From Pseudoxanthomonas sp. SE1 (GTDB lineage: Bacteria; Pseudomonadota; Gammaproteobacteria; Xanthomonadales; Xanthomonadaceae): a DNA stretch of 64,000 bases. Location of the stretch: assembly GCF_029542205.1 (NCBI RefSeq), contig NZ_CP113783.1:3773001-3837000 (forward strand). Direction: 5' to 3'. Of this stretch, positions 51,717-60,144 are shown one piece after another. Both the position numbers and the translations under genes were made by a program. The notes under the pieces are model-generated. The model had not been told where the DNA came from, made no database searches, and was given only the letters and a program-made list of their open reading frames with translations. Within the stretch, counting starts at the first letter, position 1. Each line of letters opens with the position of its first letter.

Positions 51717-52084
51717 CAGGCACCAAGCTGCGCAACATCGGCCCCAAGTCCGCCGCCTGGCTGCGCCAGGTCGGCCTGCGTACGCAGGAGGATCTGGAAT
51801 CGGTAGGCGCGGTGGAAGCCTTCATCCGGGTCAAGCGCGCGGGGTTCCGCCCCAGCCTCAACCTGCTCTACGCGCTGGAAGGCGCGCTGCTCGACTGCCA
51901 CTGGCAGCAGCTGCCCGAGGACCGCCGTAGCGCACTGCTGGTGGCCTACGATGCCGCCGCCGCGCTGCTGCCGCCCCCGCGCGGCCGCCCCGCCGCCGGC
52001 CCGGTGACAACCACGCACACCGAGCGCGAAGAAGACACGGGCCCATCGCTGAACCTGTTCGACTCTCCGGGCAGCGACGACTGA
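51713..52084 (+). CDS. TfoX C-terminal-domain protein
   Basis: 123-residue protein whose first 85 residues form a TfoX/Sxy C-terminal domain: LRNIGPKSAAWLRQVGLRTQ with the helix-hairpin-helix-like IGP-xx-xx-WL motif, then VKRAGFRPSLNLLYALEGAL. The N-terminal TfoX domain of full competence regulators is absent. The last 40 residues are low complexity. Translational coupling to msrC is conserved by ATGA overlap. DNA or protein binding is assumed from the family; a role in competence is not supported. Confidence 0.85.
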   Translation: MTGTKLRNIGPKSAAWLRQVGLRTQEDLESVGAVEAFIRVKRAGFRPSLNLLYALEGALLDCHWQQLPEDRRSALLVAYDAAAALLPPPRGRPAAGPVTTTHTEREEDTGPSLNLFDSPGSDD

Positions 52085-52088
52085 TTCC

Positions 52089-52170
52089 TGTAGGAGGGGC
52101 TTCAGCCCCGACGCTTTTCAGCAACGCCGTCGGGGTCGGGTCGAAAAGCATCGGGGCTGAAGCCCCTCCC
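52089..52170. repeat. REP inverted pair after the TfoX-C gene
   Basis: Arms at 52093-52119 and 52143-52169 are complementary over 27 bp with one mismatch; each contains GGGGCTTCAGCCCC and GCTTTTC. The left arm is headed by TGTAG. It is the same family as the element at 50374, with GGGCTTCAGCCC in place of GGCCTTCAGGCC. It lies between the TfoX-C stop and the cobalamin riboswitch and may end the upstream transcript. Confidence 0.87.
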
Positions 52171-52204
52171 ACACCTCTGCGGACAGGAACGCTTGGGCTT
52201 CCCG

Positions 52205-52210
52205 TATACT
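52205..52210 (+). promoter_or_regulatory. Probable -10 box of the btuB riboswitch transcript
   Basis: TATACT differs from TATAAT at one base and is followed by the first riboswitch helix within about 12 bp. A clear -35 is lacking; CGGACA at 52180-52185 is the closest candidate. Confidence 0.45.
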
Positions 52211-52220
52211 GCGCGCGCTT

Positions 52221-52412
52221 TCAGGTGACCCGCGGCGTCCGCGTCCGGGTTGAAACGGGAAGCCGGTGAACCGCGCAGGCGGCATTCCGGCGCTGCCCCC
52301 GCAACGGTAGGCGAAGACAACCTCGGCATCGGCCACTGTGCGTCCAACGCATGGGAAGGCGCCTTGGCAGCGTGCATCGCGCACGCCTTCGCAAGCCCGG
52401 AGACCGGCCTGG
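52221..52412 (+). ncRNA. Cobalamin (AdoCbl) riboswitch
   Basis: The leader of btuB carries the conserved elements of the B12 riboswitch in order: GCCGGTGAA, CTGCCCCCGCAACGGTA (52293-52309), GCCACTG (52332-52338), GGGAAGGCG, and the B12 box AGCCCGGAGACCGGCCTG (52394-52411). About 140 nt separate it from the btuB start, room for an expression platform that hides the ribosome site (GGAG at 52539). Binding of cobalamin should switch off btuB. Confidence 0.95.
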
Positions 52413-52551
52413 AAGTCCACTGGTTGCGATGCGGAGGGCGTCGCGGCGTGCCGCGCCGCTGCCTGTCTGCCGCGCTGTCCGCAACGCTCCCTTCCCCGTC
52501 GCAACTCCACGCCGAAGAATGCGCGCGGGGCGCGCGATGGAGTTGAATCCG

Positions 52552-54423
52552 ATGTACAGCCGTTTCCCCCTTTCCCACCTGGCCCTCGCGGTCGCGCTGG
52601 CACTGCCGTTCACGGTGCACGCGCAGGACCGCGACACGACCGACCTCGACGAAGTCGTGGTATCCGGCACCCGTACCGCTGTCGCGGTCGAGGACAGCCT
52701 GGTCCCCGCGCAGGTGATCAGCCGCGAAGCGATCCAGCGCAGCCAGGCCCGTTCGTTGTCCGAACTGCTGCAAGGCCGCGCCGGCATTTCGCTGGGCAAC
52801 CAGGGCGGCGCCGGCAAGATCACCACGCTCAACCTGCGCGGCACCGAATCGGACCATGTGCTGGTGCTGATCGATGGCGTCCGCATGGGCTCGGCGACCG
52901 CCGGCCTGCCGGCGCTGCAGGATCTGCCGATCGACCAGATCGATCGCGTCGAGATCGTGCGCGGCCCGCGTTCGAGCCTGTACGGCTCGGAAGCCATCGG
53001 CGGCGTGATCCAGGTGTTCACCCGTCGGAACACGGGCAAGGTGCGCCCGAACTTCCGCATCGGCGTTGCCAGCGACAGCACCCGTGAAGCCAGTGCCGGC
53101 ATCGGCGGGGGCAATGCGCGCGGCTGGTACGGCGCCGACGTGGCGTATGCGCGGACGGATGGCTTCAACGCCTGCCGTGGACGCGGTCCGGATCCGGGCA
53201 TTCCGTTCGACTTCGGCGCCGGGTGCTTCACCGACGAACCCGACCGTGATGGCTACCGCAATACGTCGGCCAACCTGCGCGGCGGCTACACCTTCACCGA
53301 TACGCTGACGATGGAAGCCAACGCGCTGCGCGCCGAGGGCAAGAGCGAATTCGACGGCAGCTTCACCAATCGATCCGAAACCGTGCAGCAGGTGATCGGC
53401 GCCAAGCTGCGCTATGCGCCCAGCGAGAAGACGAGCCTGCAGCTGAGCCTGGGCCGCAACGACGACAAGTCCGACGACTTCAACGACGATGTGCAGTCCG
53501 GCTATTTCGAGACGCGCCGCTACGTGGCGTCGCTGCAGGGCGATTTCACGGTGGCCGCCAACCAGCTGCTGACCACCGGCATCGACTGGCAGGACGACGA
53601 GGTGGAAAGCGCCACCGACTTCGACATCACCCAGCGCGACAACCTGGCCGGCTTCGTCGAGTACCAGGGCCGCTTCGGCGCACACCAGCTGCAGGCCAGC
53701 GTCCGCAACGACGACAACGAGCAGTTCGGCAACCACACTACCGGCAGCCTGGGCTACGGCTTCGGCTTCGGCAACGGCCTGAAGCTGACCGCCAGCCTGG
53801 CCACCGGCTTCAAGGCGCCGAGCTTCAACGACCTGTACTACCCGTTCTTCGGCAACCCCGACCTGAAGCCCGAAGAATCCGAGAGCATCAACCTCGGCAT
53901 CGCGCAGTACGTGGACGGTTGGAGCTGGACGTTCAACGTGTACCAGAACGAAGTCGACCAGTTGATCTCCTACGACGCGGCGATCTTCCTGCCGAACAAC
54001 ATCGACGAAGCACGCATCCGCGGCGCGGAGTTCACTGTCGACTTCACGCTGGGCGGCTTCGACATCGCCACCCAGCTGAGCCACACCGATCCGCGCAATC
54101 GTTCCACCGGCGCCAACCATGACAACCTGCTGGCGCGCCGCCCGCGCGACACCGCGCGCATCGACGTGGACCGTGCGTTCGGCGCATTCCGCACCGGCGT
54201 GACGTTCAACGCTGCGGGCGAGCGCTACGACAACCTGGCCAACACCGACCGCCTGGGCGGCTACAGCACGCTGGACCTGCGGCTGGAGTACGCGATCGCC
54301 CCGGCGTGGACACTGCAGGCGAAGGTGGGCAACGTGTTCGACCGCGAATACGAAACCATCGCCTGGTACAACCAGGCCGGCCGCACCTACGGCCTCAGCC
54401 TGCGCTACCAGCCGACGGAATGA
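52552..54423 (+). CDS. btuB: TonB-dependent cobalamin receptor BtuB
   Basis: Outer-membrane vitamin B12 transporter, 623 residues (E. coli 614). Signal peptide HLALAVALALPFTVHAQ, TonB-box-like LDEVVVSGTRT, plug with LQGRAGISLGNQGGAGKITT and IDQIDRVEIVRGPRSSLYGS, barrel ending RTYGLSLRYQPTE. ATG 52552 is preferred (GGAG 9 bp upstream); ATG 52537 is alternative. The barrel holds Asp-rich loops (DDKSDDFNDD) that recall the calcium sites of BtuB. Control by the upstream riboswitch supports the substrate. Confidence 0.94.
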   Translation: MYSRFPLSHLALAVALALPFTVHAQDRDTTDLDEVVVSGTRTAVAVEDSLVPAQVISREAIQRSQARSLSELLQGRAGISLGNQGGAGKITTLNLRGTESDHVLVLIDGVRMGSATAGLPALQDLPIDQIDRVEIVRGPRSSLYGSEAIGGVIQVFTRRNTGKVRPNFRIGVASDSTREASAGIGGGNARGWYGADVAYARTDGFNACRGRGPDPGIPFDFGAGCFTDEPDRDGYRNTSANLRGGYTFTDTLTMEANALRAEGKSEFDGSFTNRSETVQQVIGAKLRYAPSEKTSLQLSLGRNDDKSDDFNDDVQSGYFETRRYVASLQGDFTVAANQLLTTGIDWQDDEVESATDFDITQRDNLAGFVEYQGRFGAHQLQASVRNDDNEQFGNHTTGSLGYGFGFGNGLKLTASLATGFKAPSFNDLYYPFFGNPDLKPEESESINLGIAQYVDGWSWTFNVYQNEVDQLISYDAAIFLPNNIDEARIRGAEFTVDFTLGGFDIATQLSHTDPRNRSTGANHDNLLARRPRDTARIDVDRAFGAFRTGVTFNAAGERYDNLANTDRLGGYSTLDLRLEYAIAPAWTLQAKVGNVFDREYETIAWYNQAGRTYGLSLRYQPTE

Positions 54424-54444
54424 CACGACGGAGCACGCGACAGA

Positions 54445-54474
54445 AGAAAGCCCGGCATCGCCGGGCTTTCTTTA
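54445..54474. terminator. Bidirectional terminator between btuB and dinB
   Basis: AGAAAGCCCGGC and GCCGGGCTTTCT form a 12-bp perfect stem with a 3-base loop, flanked by A-rich and T-rich sides. It can stop transcription from both convergent genes. Confidence 0.92.
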
Positions 54475-54479
54475 TCTGA

Positions 54480-55562
54480 TCACCCCGTCGCCCGCTCCGC
54501 TTCGTCGAACAACCCCGGCTGGGTCGCCACCTCGTCCCGGTCGCGGAAGCCGGACAGGCCCACGCCCACCAACCGGTAACGCGTGGCCGCCGGCAGGTCC
54601 ACGCGCTCGCGCAGCGCGAGTGCGATGCCGACGAAATCCTGCGCCGTCACCGGAGGCGACTCCGGCGTGAAACTTCGGGTGAGGAGGCGGAACTGCGAGG
54701 TCTTCAGCTTCAGCACGACGGTGCGGCCCACGCGCTCGGTCTTGCGGCTGGCCTGCCACGCCTTTTCCGCGATGCGGACGATGTGCGGTTCCAGCTCGGA
54801 CAACAGCAGGTCCGTGGCGAACGTATCCTCCGACGAGATCGACTGGACGGGCTGGTCGGGCTCCACCGGGCGCTCGTCGATACCGCGTGCGCGCCGGTAG
54901 AGGCTGCCGCCGAAGCTGCCGAAGCGCTGTTCCAGATCGCGCTGCTCGAAGGTGCGCAGGTCGCCGACGGTGTGGATGCCGGCCGCGTTCAACTTGCCCT
55001 GCATCACCTTGCCCACGCCCGGAATGCGTTCGACCGGCAAGGGTGTCAGGAACGCCTCCACCTGGTGCGGACGCAACACGAACTGTCCGTCGGGCTTGCG
55101 CCAGTCCGACGCGATCTTGGCGAGGAACTTGTTTGGTGCCACGCCAGCCGATGCGGTGAGCTGCGTCTCCTCGCGGATCTGCGCGCGGATCGTCTCGGCC
55201 ACGGCGGTCGCCGTCGGCAGATCCGATTTCGGTGCGGTGACGTCGAGATAGGCTTCATCCAGCGACAGCGGCTCGACCAGATCCGTATGGCGCAGGAAGA
55301 TGTCGCGCACCTGTCGCGACACCGCCTTGTAGCGGATGAAGTCCGGCGGCACGAACACCGCCTGCGGACACAGCCGCTCCGCGCGCACCGCCGGCATCGC
55401 CGAGCGCACGCCGAACACGCGCGCTTCATACGACGCCGCGCACACCACCGAACGCTCGCCGCGCCACGCCACCACCACCGGTCGTCCACGCAGCGACGGA
55501 TCGTCGCGCTGCTCCACCGACGCGTAGAAGGCGTCCATGTCGATGTGGATAATCTTGCGCAT
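54480..55562 (-). CDS. dinB: DNA polymerase IV
   Basis: Y-family translesion polymerase, 360 residues (E. coli 351). It starts MRKIIHIDMDAFYASVEQRD with catalytic Asp8, has SLDEAYLDVT near residue 103, and the helix-hairpin-helix IPGVGKVMQGKLNAAGI. The C-terminal QPGLFDE matches the beta-clamp motif QxxLF. An in-frame run upstream to 55736 has no family similarity, so ATG 55562 is the start. No LexA box was recognised upstream. Confidence 0.95.
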   Translation of the reverse strand: MRKIIHIDMDAFYASVEQRDDPSLRGRPVVVAWRGERSVVCAASYEARVFGVRSAMPAVRAERLCPQAVFVPPDFIRYKAVSRQVRDIFLRHTDLVEPLSLDEAYLDVTAPKSDLPTATAVAETIRAQIREETQLTASAGVAPNKFLAKIASDWRKPDGQFVLRPHQVEAFLTPLPVERIPGVGKVMQGKLNAAGIHTVGDLRTFEQRDLEQRFGSFGGSLYRRARGIDERPVEPDQPVQSISSEDTFATDLLLSELEPHIVRIAEKAWQASRKTERVGRTVVLKLKTSQFRLLTRSFTPESPPVTAQDFVGIALALRERVDLPAATRYRLVGVGLSGFRDRDEVATQPGLFDEAERATG

Positions 55563-55707
55563 CACGCGATGATATCGGTCGCCGTACGCGATCGCATGGG
55601 CGCGCGCCCGCACGATACGCCCGCGTGTGGAGATGCGGACAATCCGCGCGAAACCCTTGCCGCAATTGCGCTTTGCCGATGGTACGCCGGCGTATGGAAA
55701 AACCCGG

Positions 55708-55721
55708 TTGATTTGCATCAA
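55708..55721 (+). promoter_or_regulatory. FNR/ANR box upstream of fabA
   Basis: TTGATTTGCATCAA is a perfect TTGAT-N4-ATCAA site. Its centre is 41.5 bp from a start near 55756 predicted from CATTAT (55744-55749), the class II activator position, and 62 bp before the fabA ATG. The window encodes a regulator with the matching recognition helix. Confidence 0.72.
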
Positions 55722-55730
55722 GACAAGCGT

Positions 55731-55746
55731 ATGCACATGTGTGCAT
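55731..55746. promoter_or_regulatory. Inverted repeat at the fabA -10 region
   Basis: ATGCACA-TG-TGTGCAT has perfect 7-bp arms and overlaps the predicted -10 element, the position of a repressor. A FabR/DesT-type regulator sensing fatty acyl groups would be logical; the sequence is not the known FabR or DesT site. Confidence 0.42.
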
Positions 55747-55776
55747 TATTTGCGTCTTCGTAGAACGGATCACGCA

Positions 55777-56292
55777 ATGACCGCCCCCGCTTCCTTCTCG
55801 CGCGAACAGCTGCTCGCCAGCGCGCGCGGCGAACTGTTCGGCCCCGACAGCGGCCGCCTCCCCAATGACCCGATGCTGATGTTCGACCGCATCACCGAGA
55901 TCCGCGAGGACGGTGGCGCGCACGGCAAGGGCCTCATCCGCGCGGAACTGGATATCCATCCCGACCTGTGGTTCTTCAAGTGCCACTTCCTCGGCGACCC
56001 GGTGATGCCGGGCTGCCTGGGGCTGGATGCGATGTGGCAGCTCACCGGTTTCTTCCTGACCTGGATCGGCGCGCCCGGTCGCGGCCGCGCGCTGGGTTCC
56101 GGCGAAGTGAAGTTCACCGGCCAGGTGCTGCCGACCGCCAAGCGCGTCAGCTACGAGATCGACATCAGCCGCGTGATCAACCGCAAGCTGGTGCTGGCGA
56201 TGGCCGATGGCCGCATGCTGGTCGACGGCCGCGAGATCTATACGGCGCGCGATCTGCGTGTGGGCCTGTTCACCTCGACGGAGAGCTTCTGA
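55777..56292 (+). CDS. fabA: 3-hydroxydecanoyl-ACP dehydratase/isomerase
   Basis: Bifunctional enzyme that makes trans-2-decenoyl-ACP and isomerises it to cis-3, the branch point for unsaturated fatty acids without oxygen. The 171-residue protein (E. coli 172) has the catalytic pair at His70 (FKCHF) and Asp84 (GLDAMWQ). Its stop overlaps the fabB ATG by one base (TGATG), so the two are coupled. Start ATG 55777; an earlier reading from 55627 would include the promoter. Confidence 0.97.
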   Translation: MTAPASFSREQLLASARGELFGPDSGRLPNDPMLMFDRITEIREDGGAHGKGLIRAELDIHPDLWFFKCHFLGDPVMPGCLGLDAMWQLTGFFLTWIGAPGRGRALGSGEVKFTGQVLPTAKRVSYEIDISRVINRKLVLAMADGRMLVDGREIYTARDLRVGLFTSTESF

Positions 56293-57500
56293 TGCGCCGC
56301 GTCGCCATCACCGGCCTGGGCATCACCTCCTGCCTGGGCAACGATGCGGACACCGTGTCGGCCGCGCTGCGTGAAGGCCGCTCCGGCATCCGCCACATTC
56401 CGCAATACGCCGAACTCGGCTTCCGCAGCCAGGTAGGCGGTGCGCCGGAGATCGATCTGGACGCGCAGATCGACCGCAAGCAGAAGCGCTTCATGGGCGA
56501 TGCGGCCGCGTTCGCGCATATCGCGCTGCGCGACGCCATTGCGGATGCCGGCCTCGATGAAGCACTGGTGAGCCAGCCACGCACCGGTCTGATCGCCGGC
56601 TCCGGCGGTGGCTCGGCCGAATGGCAGATCGAAGCCGCCGACCTGTTGCGTGCGCGCGGCATCCGCAAGGTGGGACCGTACATGGTGCCGCGCACGATGT
56701 GCTCGACGGTGTCGGCGACGCTGGCCACCTCGTTCAAGATCAAGGGTGTCAGCTATTCGATCTCCGCTGCCTGCGCGACCTCCGCGCACTGCATCGGCGC
56801 GGCGGCGGACATGATCCGCGCCGGGCGCCAGGACATCATGTTCGCCGGTGGTGGCGAAGAGCTGCACTGGGCGCTGACGATGATGTTCGATGCCATGGGC
56901 GCGCTGTCCAGCAAGCGCAACGACGATCCGACCCACGCCTCGCGGCCTTACGATGCGGACCGCGACGGCTTCGTCATCGCCGGTGGCGGCGGCATGCTGG
57001 TGCTGGAGGACTACGACCACGCGGTGAAGCGCGGCGCGCGCATCCACGCCGAACTGCTGGGCTATGGCGTGACCTCCGACGGTGCGGACATGGTCGCGCC
57101 GTCGGGTGAAGGCGCCGTTCGCTGCATGCAGATGGCGCTGGAAGGCGTCTCCAAGCAGCTGGACTATCTCAACACCCACGGCACCTCGACGCCGCTGGGC
57201 GACATCATCGAACTCGACGCCATACGCACCGCGCTGGGCGATGCGCTGCCGCCGATCTCGTCGACCAAGGCGCTGTCCGGTCACTCACTGGGCGCCGCCA
57301 GCGTGCACGAAGCGATCTACTGCCTGCTGATGATGCGGGATGGATTCATCGCCGGGTCGGCGAACATCGAGACGCTGGATGAGGGCGCGGCCAGCTTCCC
57401 CATCGTGCAGGCCAGCCGCGAGGCGACGCTCGACACGGTGATGTCGAACAGCTTCGGTTTCGGCGGCACCAACGCCAGCCTGGTATTCGGCCGGGTGTGA
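56292..57500 (+). CDS. fabB: 3-oxoacyl-ACP synthase I
   Basis: Elongating beta-ketoacyl-ACP synthase needed for cis-3-decenoyl-ACP, 402 residues. It starts [18 protein letters not shown]; the active-site Cys161 lies in SAACATSAH, and the two His are in [11 protein letters not shown] and [23 protein letters not shown] closes the thiolase fold. Together with FabA it forms the classic anaerobic unsaturated fatty acid pathway of gammaproteobacteria. Confidence 0.97.
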   Translation: MRRVAITGLGITSCLGNDADTVSAALREGRSGIRHIPQYAELGFRSQVGGAPEIDLDAQIDRKQKRFMGDAAAFAHIALRDAIADAGLDEALVSQPRTGLIAGSGGGSAEWQIEAADLLRARGIRKVGPYMVPRTMCSTVSATLATSFKIKGVSYSISAACATSAHCIGAAADMIRAGRQDIMFAGGGEELHWALTMMFDAMGALSSKRNDDPTHASRPYDADRDGFVIAGGGGMLVLEDYDHAVKRGARIHAELLGYGVTSDGADMVAPSGEGAVRCMQMALEGVSKQLDYLNTHGTSTPLGDIIELDAIRTALGDALPPISSTKALSGHSLGAASVHEAIYCLLMMRDGFIAGSANIETLDEGAASFPIVQASREATLDTVMSNSFGFGGTNASLVFGRV

Positions 57501-57506
57501 GGCCGG

Positions 57507-58592
57507 TCAGCGGGCGTCGACCGCACGACGCCCCAGCGCCGGATCGTCGGTGAAGAAGCCGCCGATCCCCAGCGCAAGATAGGCGCGGATCTCGGCAAGG
57601 GATCCCGCTTCGTTGCGCATGCGCGGATCGTCACCTTCGCGCAGCGCCTTCGGCAGAAAGTGGTTCTCCGGCCGGAAGGTGTAGGGCCATACGTGCAGGC
57701 CTTCCTTGAGTGCATCCGCCATCAGCGCGGTCGGTGCTCCCAGCGCGCCGTCCTCCGCCACCGGCATCAGCAGGCGCGTCCACGGCCCGATGATGTCGGC
57801 GTAGCCGGCGATGTCCTGCAGGCCCGCGGGCGTCATCAGGTCCGCATAGCGTGTCGGCTTTCCCGCCGCCAGCGCATCGCCCGGTTGCGTATCCGCCGGG
57901 CCCAGCAGTTGCAGCAGACGGATGTTCCCGTGCGACGGGCCAAGGCGCGCGCGCAACGCACGCAGGTTCGCCTGTTCGAACGATTGGATCACCACCGGAG
58001 CCTCGCGCGTGTACGCGTGAGCCGCCAGCATTTCCAGCAGGCGTTCCTCCATCGGCAGGCCGATGCAGTGGAAGTGGCTGGGATGCTTGATCTCGGGGAT
58101 CAGGCCAATCGTGCGTCCGCTGCGCGCGGCATGTTCCGACGCCAGCGCGATGATCTCGTCCAGCGTCGCGATGTCGTACCGGCCATCGTTCGCGGTGCCG
58201 CGCAGTTCGGGCAGGCGCTCGCGGGCACGCAGCGTCTTCAGTTCGGCCAGGGTGAAGTCTTCGGTGAACCAGCCCTCGAATGCCTCGCCATCGATCACCT
58301 GCCGGCGCTTGCGGGCGGCGAACTCGGGCCGCTGCGCGACATCGGTGGTTCCGCCGATCTCGTTCTCGTGCCGCGCGACCAGAACCCCGTCGCGGGTGGC
58401 GACCAGATCCGGCTCGATGTAGTCCGCACCGGCGTCGATCGCACGCGCATACGCCGCCAGCGTGTGCTCTGGCAGGTGTGCACTGTCGCCGCGGTGGGCG
58501 ATGACCAGCGGCTTCTCCGCCGGTCCGCCAGCCATGGCGGGCAGCAGGGGCATCACGGCCATCAGGAGGGGGAACAGGCGGCTGAAGTGCAT
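57507..58592 (-). CDS. glpQ: Glycerophosphodiester phosphodiesterase, secreted
   Basis: Hydrolyses glycerophosphodiesters to glycerol 3-phosphate and alcohol. The 361-residue protein has a signal peptide (FSRLFPLLMAVMPLLPAMAGG) and the GDPD motif VIAHRGDSAHLPEHTLAAY with the two active-site regions EPDLVATRDGVLVARHENE and PEIKHPSHFH. ATG 58592 follows GAGGAAATCTCC. It is convergent with fabB (6 bp apart). Periplasmic GlpQ type, rather than the cytoplasmic UgpQ, because of the signal peptide. Confidence 0.92.
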   Translation of the reverse strand: MHFSRLFPLLMAVMPLLPAMAGGPAEKPLVIAHRGDSAHLPEHTLAAYARAIDAGADYIEPDLVATRDGVLVARHENEIGGTTDVAQRPEFAARKRRQVIDGEAFEGWFTEDFTLAELKTLRARERLPELRGTANDGRYDIATLDEIIALASEHAARSGRTIGLIPEIKHPSHFHCIGLPMEERLLEMLAAHAYTREAPVVIQSFEQANLRALRARLGPSHGNIRLLQLLGPADTQPGDALAAGKPTRYADLMTPAGLQDIAGYADIIGPWTRLLMPVAEDGALGAPTALMADALKEGLHVWPYTFRPENHFLPKALREGDDPRMRNEAGSLAEIRAYLALGIGGFFTDDPALGRRAVDAR

Positions 58593-58783
58593 GGAGATTT
58601 CCTCATGTCCGCCAGCATGCCACGGGCGGCGCAGGGTCCGGAAAGCACGAAGCCCGGCTTCCGCCAGGCTCCGGTGCAACGCGGGAGGAGAGAGGTACCT
58701 CGTTGCAGGCTGCATTCTGCATCCGGCCTGTGACAGGCAGGCGACAGCGGCCAGCGCCGTACGCCGCGCTTCCGCACCGCCGC

Positions 58784-58812
58784 TTGACAACATTACATGT
58801 AATAAATAGATT
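58784..58812 (+). promoter_or_regulatory. Promoter of the yjfI-pspA cluster with internal palindrome
   Basis: TTGACA (58784-58789), a 17-bp spacer and TAGATT (58807-58812) form a good sigma-70 promoter. The spacer holds the 12-bp perfect palindrome ATTACATGTAAT (58792-58803), an ideal repressor site. The expected start of transcription is 58818-58820, where the ATG lies, so the mRNA may be leaderless. Confidence 0.6.
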
Positions 58813-58819
58813 CGCTTAC

Positions 58820-59461
58820 ATGACAGTTTCCCGCCCTGCGATCAAGGCATCCACGCTGCACGTTCGCAACTACCGCGAGCGCATGCGCGAGCAGGGACTG
58901 GTCAAGAAGGACGTGTGGATCAGGCCGGAGTACGCCGAGGAGCTGGCCGCCATCGAGAAGGCGATGCGGGAATCCGCGCGCGATGCCGGCATCCCTTATC
59001 TGCCCACGCAACCTACGGAGGCGGGCTGGACGCTCGCCGCTATCAGGCACGCCCTGCAGCAGGCCAGCACGGTGCGCGACGGCCTGATCAGCCTGGAGAC
59101 CATCGAGGGCGCGGAGCCCAGCCTGCACCTGGTGATGCACGAATACGGCGACCTGTCGGTGTTCCTGGCCGTGGGTGGCGAGCAGATCCTCGTGGAGGCC
59201 TACCTGTGGCCGGTGGAGGACGTGGCCGACCCGGCCGCCTTCAACGCGCATGTGCTCAGCACGCACGTGCTGCTGCCGCTCTCGACGATCGGGATGCAGC
59301 GCATCGGCGGCGTCGCCGGCTACACCATGTTCGGCGCGCTGGACACGCATTCCAGCCTGGCCAACGTGATGTTCGAAATCGAGACGCTGGCCGAGAACGT
59401 CATCAGCGCCACCGAAGCCTACCGACCCTTCCTGCGCACGGCGACGCGGAGGAAGGCCTGA
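58820..59461 (+). CDS. yjfI: YjfI family protein (DUF2170)
   Basis: 213-residue cytoplasmic protein. Residues 15-55 (LHVRNYRERMREQGLVKKDV) are a DNA-binding-like helical start seen in this family, followed by the DUF2170 alpha/beta domain with EPSLHLVMHEYGDLSVFLAVGG and LSTHVLLPLSTIG. In E. coli and others the gene is next to a pspA homologue (yjfJ). The start codon coincides with the predicted transcription start, with no ribosome site. It overlaps pspA by one base. Confidence 0.85.
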   Translation: MTVSRPAIKASTLHVRNYRERMREQGLVKKDVWIRPEYAEELAAIEKAMRESARDAGIPYLPTQPTEAGWTLAAIRHALQQASTVRDGLISLETIEGAEPSLHLVMHEYGDLSVFLAVGGEQILVEAYLWPVEDVADPAAFNAHVLSTHVLLPLSTIGMQRIGGVAGYTMFGALDTHSSLANVMFEIETLAENVISATEAYRPFLRTATRRKA

Positions 59462-60129
59462 TGCCCGACACCCTGAAGACCCTGTTCAAGCGGATACAGG
59501 AGGGCATGGAAGGCCTGGCCGGCGCCGTGATGGGCGACCGCGCCGAACGCCTGCTCGACGACGAGATCCGCGCCGTCGATGACGCCCTGCATGGCGCGCG
59601 CGGTGAACACGCGGCGGCGAAGGCGCGGCGTGTCGCCAACGAGCAGCATCAGGCCGCTCTGGCCACGCGCATCGGCGAAGCCGAAGCCAAGGTGGAGGCC
59701 GCGTTGCGGCAAGGCCGTACCACGCAGGCACGCACCGCGGCAGACGACGCGGTCCGCCTGCAGGCCGAGCGCAGCCAGCGGATGGAGGAAGGGCAGGATC
59801 TCGCCGCCCATGAGCGCCAGTTCGCGCACGTGGTCGAACAGCTCGAAGGGCGCTTGCGGCGGCTCAAGCACCAGTTGGACATCCTGCGCGCCTCCAACAG
59901 CCTGCAGCGCGCGCAGGCCACCGTGGCCCGCCGCCAGCCCGGCGAAGCGCCGTATCCGGAACCCGCGTTCGCGTCTGCCGCGCGCATGAAGCAGCGCCGC
60001 TCGCCCACGCAGGGAACCGGCGCCGCGAGCCAGCGCAAGAGCAAGAACAAGAAGACCGAGGCCGATCCTGCACAGGCCGTCCTCGATCGCGCCCGCAAGC
60101 GCATCACATCGTCCGCGCGCAAGCGCTGA
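59461..60129 (+). CDS. pspA: PspA/IM30 family membrane-stress protein
   Basis: 222-residue coiled-coil protein. The amphipathic N-terminal helix (TLKTLFKRIQEGMEGLAGAV) and long helix (AKARRVANEQHQAALATRIG to LRRLKHQLDILRAS) fit the PspA/YjfJ family, ESCRT-III-like membrane-remodelling scaffolds. The C terminus is basic and unusually long (SQRKSKNKKTEADPAQ). It is the second gene of the cluster and is most likely induced by envelope damage. Confidence 0.87.
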   Translation: MPDTLKTLFKRIQEGMEGLAGAVMGDRAERLLDDEIRAVDDALHGARGEHAAAKARRVANEQHQAALATRIGEAEAKVEAALRQGRTTQARTAADDAVRLQAERSQRMEEGQDLAAHERQFAHVVEQLEGRLRRLKHQLDILRASNSLQRAQATVARRQPGEAPYPEPAFASAARMKQRRSPTQGTGAASQRKSKNKKTEADPAQAVLDRARKRITSSARKR

Positions 60130-60144
60130 ACCAGGGGAGCCACG

